NCBI RefSeq assembly: GCF_027409185.1 | Contig: NC_084472.1 | Span: 91,280,427-91,344,426 of the forward strand | Reading direction: 5' to 3' | DNA length: 64,000 bases | From: Cynocephalus volans | Lineage: Eukaryota; Chordata; Mammalia; Dermoptera; Cynocephalidae | Shown: one piece after another, positions 58,191-64,000 of the stretch | Position numbering within the stretch: position 1 is the first letter of the stretch | Layout of the letters: each line of letters opens with the position of its first letter | Translations under genes and position numbers: made by a program | The notes under the pieces: generated by a model | Seen by the model: only the letters and a program-made list of their open reading frames with translations | Told to the model about the DNA's origin: nothing | Database searches by the model: none

Positions 58191-58559
58191 CTGGCTTTGG
58201 ACAATACTCATTTCTTATTTCTCTTCTCCTGAGATGGAAACCACAGGCTCTAGCTCAAAGAAGCTTCCTCCCCTGGTCAGAGAGACATGGCTGAGGAGGC
58301 TCCTCTGCTGATCCCTGCAATCTGGCAGGGATCTCTCCTTGGCAAATAAGCTTCCTTTTATCTTCTAGCCCCACTGTATTCTTGCCTCAAACTTTTCCAA
58401 CAAGCTTTTCCACAGCACAGCCTCTATTTCCTCCTATCCATTTTTAATTCACTTAGAACTCATCTGCGTTCTACCCACACCACGTTGATGAGACGTCTCT
58501 CCAGTCCTCAGTGACGTTCTTGCTGACTCTTTCTTTCAGTCTTTGTCCTCCTTAAAGTC

Positions 58560-58800
58560 TCTGAAATATAATGCCCCGATCATATAAGACACTGTCCACA
58601 TCATACCCTGCTCCTATAACACACAGACCATGTTGTACTCTTTCATATAACACATGGTCCATGTCGTACTATGCTAACATAACACCCTGTTATATAACAC
58701 ACTGTCCATACAACACCCTGTTCATATAACACCTGTCCACATCATCCCCTGTTCACATGACGCACTGATCATACACTACACCGTCCATACAACACACCAC
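58560..58800 (+). repeat. Degenerate tandem repeat
   Basis: Irregular repeats of a core like CATATAACACACTGTCCATA / CACCCTGTTCATATAACACC over about 240 bases. The unit is about 20-35 bases and strongly diverged. No coding sense. Confidence 0.6.
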
Positions 58801-59430
58801 TCCATCTGAGAACTTCTTTGCTTTTCTGCCTCCTTGACCCCATTTGTCTTCCTAGCTCTTCAATCTCTATTGCACTTTGTGTGCGGTTCCTTGTCCTACT
58901 CTTTAACCCGACTGCTGATTCTTTGCTGTTGCAAAGAAAGTCAGTTGGTAGATTTTCTTAACTGCTCTACCAATATAGCATATATCCAATAAAAGAGACT
59001 AATTTTAGGAGCCTTGATAGGAAGTGACCTCTTTGAAAGTAGGAGCCACACACAAGCTTAGCACTGCCTTGCATTTTGACAAACCATCAGAATTTACTGG
59101 CCATTTATATTCTCTTATACTTTAGGTAGGCAATAAATATTAACTCAGATGAATGGTATTCCATCTAATAAGCACCAAAACTGTTCAAGCAAAGCAAGTA
59201 AGCATACTTTTAAACCATAAGCGCAGCAACTCTAATTCACCCCCAATAACCTGAAGAATATTCAGCCCCAAGTAAATTTATTTCATTTCTTGTCCCTTCA
59301 TCTAAGACTGATTCCTTCAATGTGATTGCCAAATGTGTACAGCTCTGTGTAAGGATAAATCTTTGAACACCTCAACCAGAAAATCCCAACGTTATTTCTC
59401 ATCTGCAGCATTATTAAGTTGCACTAAAAG

Positions 59431-59653
59431 GCTAGGCATCTGTAATTAACAGTAATATACTATATGTTCGCAAATGCCTAGAAGACAGGAGCTTAAATGT
59501 TCTCATCACAAAGAAACAATAAATGTTTGTGATGATGAATTTGCTAACTACCCTCATCTGTTCACTACACATTGTATATATGTATGAAATACAATTCTGT
59601 ACCCCATAAATATAAACAATCAGTATGCTTCAATTAAAAAACTTTTTTTTAAA
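59431..59653 (+). mobile_element. Severely 5'-truncated L1 3' UTR
   Basis: 223 bp, flanked by an exact 12-bp duplication TTGCACTAAAAG at 59419-59430 and 59654-59665. It contains TTTGTGATGATGAATTTGCT and GTACCCCATAAATATAAACA, typical of an L1 3' UTR end. Confidence 0.85.
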
Positions 59654-61149
59654 TTGCACTAAAAGTTACTGGGATCACATAGAGCCTTCAGGTTTCAGGT
59701 CCACTTGATTAACCAATCTATTTGCGACGTGAGGAAATCAGGTTAAGGATTAAGGAACGACCTTTATGGAGAGGAGTAAACAATATCAGTGATACCATCC
59801 AGAGCTCTGTGCATGCACAAATGCTTCCTTAAAAATGATCAATTAATTGCCTCTATGGTAGCCTAGAAAACCCTAAGGGGGAGTGTGTGAATTTCTAGAA
59901 GACAGGGTGCTACTGTCAGCTAGGCAACTTAAAAATACTCAGGAAAAAGGGGAAAACTCAGGCAACCTTGCAAAGATTTTACTATTCATCTCAAATATTC
60001 TAGCTAACATTTTTAAAAGGTTCTAATAAAGAATGAGTAGAATAAGCTCCAGAAACTCTATGGAGATTTAAAATAACTTCCAAGGCAGATACTTTTCACA
60101 GCAGGCATTTTTTTTAAAACACAGCCATTAAATGTTAATAAGAATTAATAGCAAGAGGTTTAATCTAGGACTATTTTATTCCTGATTAACTTTCAAAATT
60201 GCCAACAGAACAATGATTCTAAGAGCTAGCAAAAATAAGCTCTATCTTATCTGTGATTAATTTAATACTGAAAATTGCTCCCAGGAATACTTTCTTAGGA
60301 GATGAATAGCTAGAGGAAACAAAGATCAGACCCAAATTCAGTCATGCATTTGAAAGTCTGAAACTACTTGTCCTAAGATTTCCAGGGAATTTGGGGAATT
60401 ACTCTGGCAAATTTGTAAAGACTTATGGTTCCATAACAATGTATTATAAAAACCAGGGGGAAAAAAGTAATAAAACCTTAAACAACAGCTAAGCATGTAA
60501 GGGAAGAAAAATCAATAAAATGTCTCTAAAAGTAAAAAAATTGCCTTGGATCAATAATTTCAAGTATGGTGGAAAGCTGCAAGAGGAAAACAACAACAGT
60601 GCTAACAAGAAATCTATCAGATTGGAGACTGTATTAAGCAAGGACTTTGTTAACTTGAAGTCATTTTCCAAGTCTGTATAATACAAGTTAAGTCATAACT
60701 TCTTGAATGGTAGTGTATGTGTCTAAGAAAGTTATTGTAGCTTCTAGAGCAGATTCATTTAAAATTCAAGAACAACTTGGATTTTGAAACAGTCTCTGAA
60801 TCGCAGATCTACTTTCTGTGGGGAGATAATGTTATTACAAAAGGGGAAACTGAGACAGAAGAGGATTTGTGTGTTTTGTTTAATGTCACAAATGAGAATT
60901 AGATCCTAAACCATCAATTTCTGACATTTCACTTTCTACCAGTTCATGTTGCCTACTTGTTTTTTGAAAATACACTTATATAGAAATGAACATTTAAAAA
61001 ATAAAAACAACATAAAAAGAACTAATCACAGTTATAATAGTAATAACATAATAATACCATTATTAACGTACTACTTTATAATTTCAAAATGATAGATGAG
61101 TGGGTAGGTAGATGAATGGCTGGGTGTCCGGACTGATGGGCAGAATCTA

Positions 61150-61320
61150 GGTTATCCTCCTAAGCATCCCTGTGAGATATTATTAACCCCATTGGACAGA
61201 TGGAGAAACTGAGGCTTAGAGAGGTTGAGTAACTGGACTCAAAACGTACTACAAATAACAGTATTGCAGATATGAGACTCAACCCTGGATATTCTGACTT
61301 TAATTCTTGTGCTTCTTTCA
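61150..61320 (-). repeat. MIR SINE
   Basis: Reverse-oriented: TGGAGAAACTGAGGCTTAGA and GTTGAGTAACTGGACTC. A plus-oriented MIR-like piece (TTCGGTTTTCTTATCTGCCT) follows at 61380-61470. Confidence 0.65.
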
Positions 61321-61682
61321 CTTTGCCATGCTGGTTTGTGTTCTGGAATTAGAAATACTGATCATTTATCTGTGAATTTGGGCTTCGGTTTTCTTATCTG
61401 CCTGAGGAGGTTGTTACATGGATAAATAAAACCAAATGTAGGAAAGTGCTTTGAAAACTGTAAATTGCCCTATGTGCATAAGTACAAAGCACTAGACATT
61501 CTACCTAAGAAAATAGTTATTTATTTACTTTATGAAAGACAGAAATCTGACCAAATCTGTGAAAAGCACAACACAGTGTAATTCCACCAGATTCTTACTT
61601 TAATTTTCTCAAGCTTGAAAATGTTTCAAACAGGAATTAATAAATAAATTTTTTTTTTTTTTTTTTTTTTTTACAGCTTCCT

Positions 61683-64000
61683 TTTTTTTTTTTTTTTAAT
61701 TTTATTTTGTCGATATACATTGTAGCTGATTAATGCTCCCCATCACCAAAACCTCCCTCCCTTCTCCCTCCCCCCTCCCGCAACCATGTCCTTTCTGTTT
61801 GTTTGTTGTATCAACTTCAAATAATTGTGGTTGTTATATCTTCTTCCCCCCCCCCTCCGGTTTGTGTGTGTATGTGTGTATGTGTGTGTGTGAATTTATA
61901 TATTAATTTTTAGCTCCCACCAATAAGTGAGAACATGTGGTATTTCTCTTTCTGTGCCTGACTTGTTTCACTTAATATAATTCTCTCGAGGTCCATCCAT
62001 GTTGTTGCAAATGGCAGTATTTCATTCGTTTTTATAGCTGAGTAGTATTCCATTGTGTAGATGTACCACATTTTCCGTATCCACTCATCTGATGATGGGC
62101 ATTTGGGCTGGTTCCAACTCTTGGCTATTGTAAAGAGTGCTGCGATAAACATTGGGGAACAGGTATACCTTCGACTTGATGATTTCCATTCCTCTGGGTA
62201 TATTCCCAACAGTGGGATGGCTGGGTCGTATGGTAGATCTATCTGCAATTGTTTAAGGAACCTCCATACCATTTTCCATAGAGGCTGCACCATTTTGCAG
62301 TCCCACCAACAATGTATGAGAGTTCCTTTTTCTCCGCAGCCTCGCCAGCATTTATCGTTCATAGTCTTTTGGATTTTAGCCATCCTAACTGGGGTTAGAT
62401 GGTATCTCAATGTGGTTTTGATTTGCATTTCCCGGATGCTGAGTGATGTTGAGCATTTTTTCATATGTCTGCTGGCCATTTGGATATCTTCCTTAGAGAA
62501 ATGCCTACTTAGCTCTTTTGCCCATTTTTTAATTGGGTTGCTTGTTTTCTTCTTGTAAAGTTGTTTGAGTTCCTTATATATTCTGGATATTAATCCTTTG
62601 TCAGATGTATATTTTGCAAATATTTTCTCCCACTCTGTTGGTTGTCTTTTAACTCTTTTAATTGTTTCTTTTGCTGTGCAGAAGCTTTTTAGTTTGATAT
62701 AATCCCATTTGTTTATTTTTCCTTTGGTTGCCCGTGCTTTTGGGGTCGTATTCATGAAGTCTGTGCCCAGTCCTATTTCCTGAAGTGTTTCCCCTATGTT
62801 TTCTTTAAGAAGTTTTATTGTCTCAGGGTGTATATTTAAATCCTTAATCCATTTTGAGTTGATTTTAGTATACGGTGAGAGGTATGGATCTAGTTTCATT
62901 CTCCTGCATATCGATATCCAGTTATCCCAGCACCACTTGCTGAAGAGGCAGTCCCTTCCCCAGTGAATAGGCTTGGTGCCTTTGTCAAAGATCAGATGGC
63001 AGTAAGTGTGTGGGTTGATTTCTGGATTCTCTATTCTATTCCATTGGTCAGTGTGTCTGTTTTTATGCCAGTACCATACTGTTTTGGTTATTATAGCTTT
63101 GTAGTATAGCTTAAAGTCAGGTAGTGTTATGCCTCCAGCTTTATTTTTTTTGCTGAGCATTGCTTTGGCTATTCGTGGTCTTTTATTGTTCCATATAAAT
63201 GTCTGAATAGTTTTTTCCATTTCTGAGAAAAATGTCTTTGGAATTTTGATGGGGATTGCATTGAATTTGTATATCACTTTGGGTAGTATGGACATTTTCA
63301 CTATGTTGATTCTTCCAATCCAAGAGCATGGAATATCTTTCCATCTTCTTGTATCCTCTCTAATTTCTCTCAGCAGTGGTTTGTAGTTCTCATTATAGAG
63401 ATTTTTCACCTCCTTGGTTAACTCAATTCCTAAGTATTTTATTTTTTTGGTGGCTATTGTAAATGGGCAGGCTTTCTTGATTTCTCGTTCTGCATGTTCA
63501 CTATTGGAGAAAAGAAATGCTACTGATTTTTGTGTGTTGATTTTGTATCCTGCTACTGTGCTGAAATCATTTATCAATTCCAACAGTTTTTTGTAGAGGT
63601 TTTAGGCTGTTCGATATATAGGATCATGTCATCTGCAAACAGGGACAGTTTGACTTCATCTTTTCCAATCTGAATGCCCTTTATTTCCTTCTCTTCTCTG
63701 ATTGCTCTGGCTAGTACTTCCAACACTATGTTGAATAGGAGTGGTGAGAGTGGGCATCCTTGTCTAGTGCCTGTTCTTAAAGGAAAAGCTTTCAGCTTTT
63801 CCCCATTCAGGATGATATTGGCAGTGGGTTTGGCATATATGGCTTTAATTATGTTGAGATACTTTCCCTCTATACCTAACTTATAGAGGGTCTTTGTCAT
63901 GAATGAGTGCTGAACTTTATCAAATGCTTTTTCAGCATCTATAGAGATGATCATATGGTCCTTGTGTTTGAGTTTATTAATATGGTGTATCACATTTATT
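61683..64000 (-). mobile_element. Young L1, 3' half, continuing past the window
   Basis: A minus-strand L1 with its poly(A) tail at 61683-61698, a 3' UTR with a (CA)n stretch near 61865-61893 and a purine tract (61752-61779 as C-runs on the plus strand), and ORF2 from the RT domain to the end. It is very similar to the copies at 27903-28628 and 38583-39217. The 5' end and target duplication lie outside. Confidence 0.9.
61910..64000 (-). pseudogene. ORF2: L1 ORF2 (RT domain to C-terminus), one frameshift
   Basis: The reverse-transcriptase part of L1 ORF2p. On the minus strand the first segment (63993-63574 and beyond the edge) has [13 protein letters not shown] and the catalytic FADDMILY with both Asp intact. 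Near 63590 (after KTSTK) the frame shifts. The second segment (63583-61910) runs 557 codons without a stop through the thumb and C-terminal region, including the Cys-rich motif [18 protein letters not shown], and ends SLIGGS as in the other copies. The single shift is the only defect visible in about 700 codons, so the copy is young. The endonuclease half is beyond the window. Confidence 0.9.

Larger units (their letters stand above)
47212..64000 (-). other. Presumed MTNR1A intron 1 (partial)
   Basis: This is the sequence upstream of the exon 2 acceptor on the minus strand. In other mammals the MTNR1A coding region has two exons separated by a long intron. I looked for the exon 1 end (TM1 and first intracellular loop) on the minus strand and did not recognise it, so exon 1 lies beyond the window, is too decayed to see, or is lost. 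The stretch is filled with MIR, L2, L1, an ERVL provirus and LTRs, annotated separately. Unique-looking gaps of more than 300 bases are 49212-50480, 51120-51630, 56400-57240, 58190-58560, 58800-59418, 59666-61140 and 61480-61640. I saw no gene in them. Confidence 0.6.

Noticed and set aside
58560..58800. A CRISPR-like array
   Set aside because: The repeats are irregular and degenerate without constant spacers, and the DNA is clearly mammalian.
62061..62558. A 165-codon plus-strand frame
   Set aside because: It is antisense to the L1 ORF2 C-terminal region and recurs wherever that region occurs (27929, 38552 on the opposite strand).

Overview
This is mammalian nuclear DNA from a gene-poor, retroelement-dense region. 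It contains L1 LINEs, class I, II and III endogenous retroviruses (ERVs) with solo LTRs, MaLR LTRs, MIR and L2 remnants, and hAT and Tigger DNA-transposon fossils. No Alu, B1, carnivore or ruminant SINE was seen. Three tRNA-Ile-like, Pol III-type SINE units (7568-7750, 45494-45630, 57911-57980) resemble the dermopteran CYN family. I therefore think the source is a colugo (flying lemur, Dermoptera). That is recognition from memory, not a database match.

The only host protein-coding sequence I can support is exon 2 of the melatonin receptor gene MTNR1A, minus strand, 46344-47211. It keeps the splice acceptor, nearly all receptor motifs and the native stop. It has lost one base in TM2 (around 47176/47177), which puts a stop codon about ten codons later and removes TM3-TM7. 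Several substitutions at normally conserved positions point the same way. I read it as a unitary pseudogene. This fits published reports, as I recall them, that colugos lost melatonin-pathway genes. Exon 1 was not found in the 16.8 kb upstream.

Layout. 1-7950 is a set of nested ERVs: an old LTR split by a class I provirus (1856-7198, minus, pol almost entirely deleted), whose 3' LTR is split by a class II solo LTR (1916-2454). A further class I solo LTR lies at 978-1473. 7950-19000 is mostly unique sequence with more solo LTRs, MIR, L2 and MER5A. 19116-22810 is a MaLR LTR fused to an L1 that has an intact ORF1 and 5' end but has lost the 3' half of ORF2. 22810-27700 is unique sequence plus MIR, MER20, Tigger and MLT1. 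27700-31360 is an old L1 carrying a young twin-primed (inverted) L1, followed by an ERVL pol fossil. 33290-37510 is an older L1 with a second L1 nested in it. 38583-39217 is another young L1. 39230-46340 is mostly unique DNA 3' of MTNR1A. 47212-64000 is the region upstream of exon 2 (presumed intron 1), carrying an ERVL provirus (51732-56260) with nested LTRs and, at the edge, a young minus-strand L1 (61683 to the window end) with one frameshift in ORF2.

There is no operon-like organisation. The interest lies in the receptor's decay, the order of nested insertions readable from target-site duplications, and L1 insertions with non-standard ends. I saw no convincing new system.
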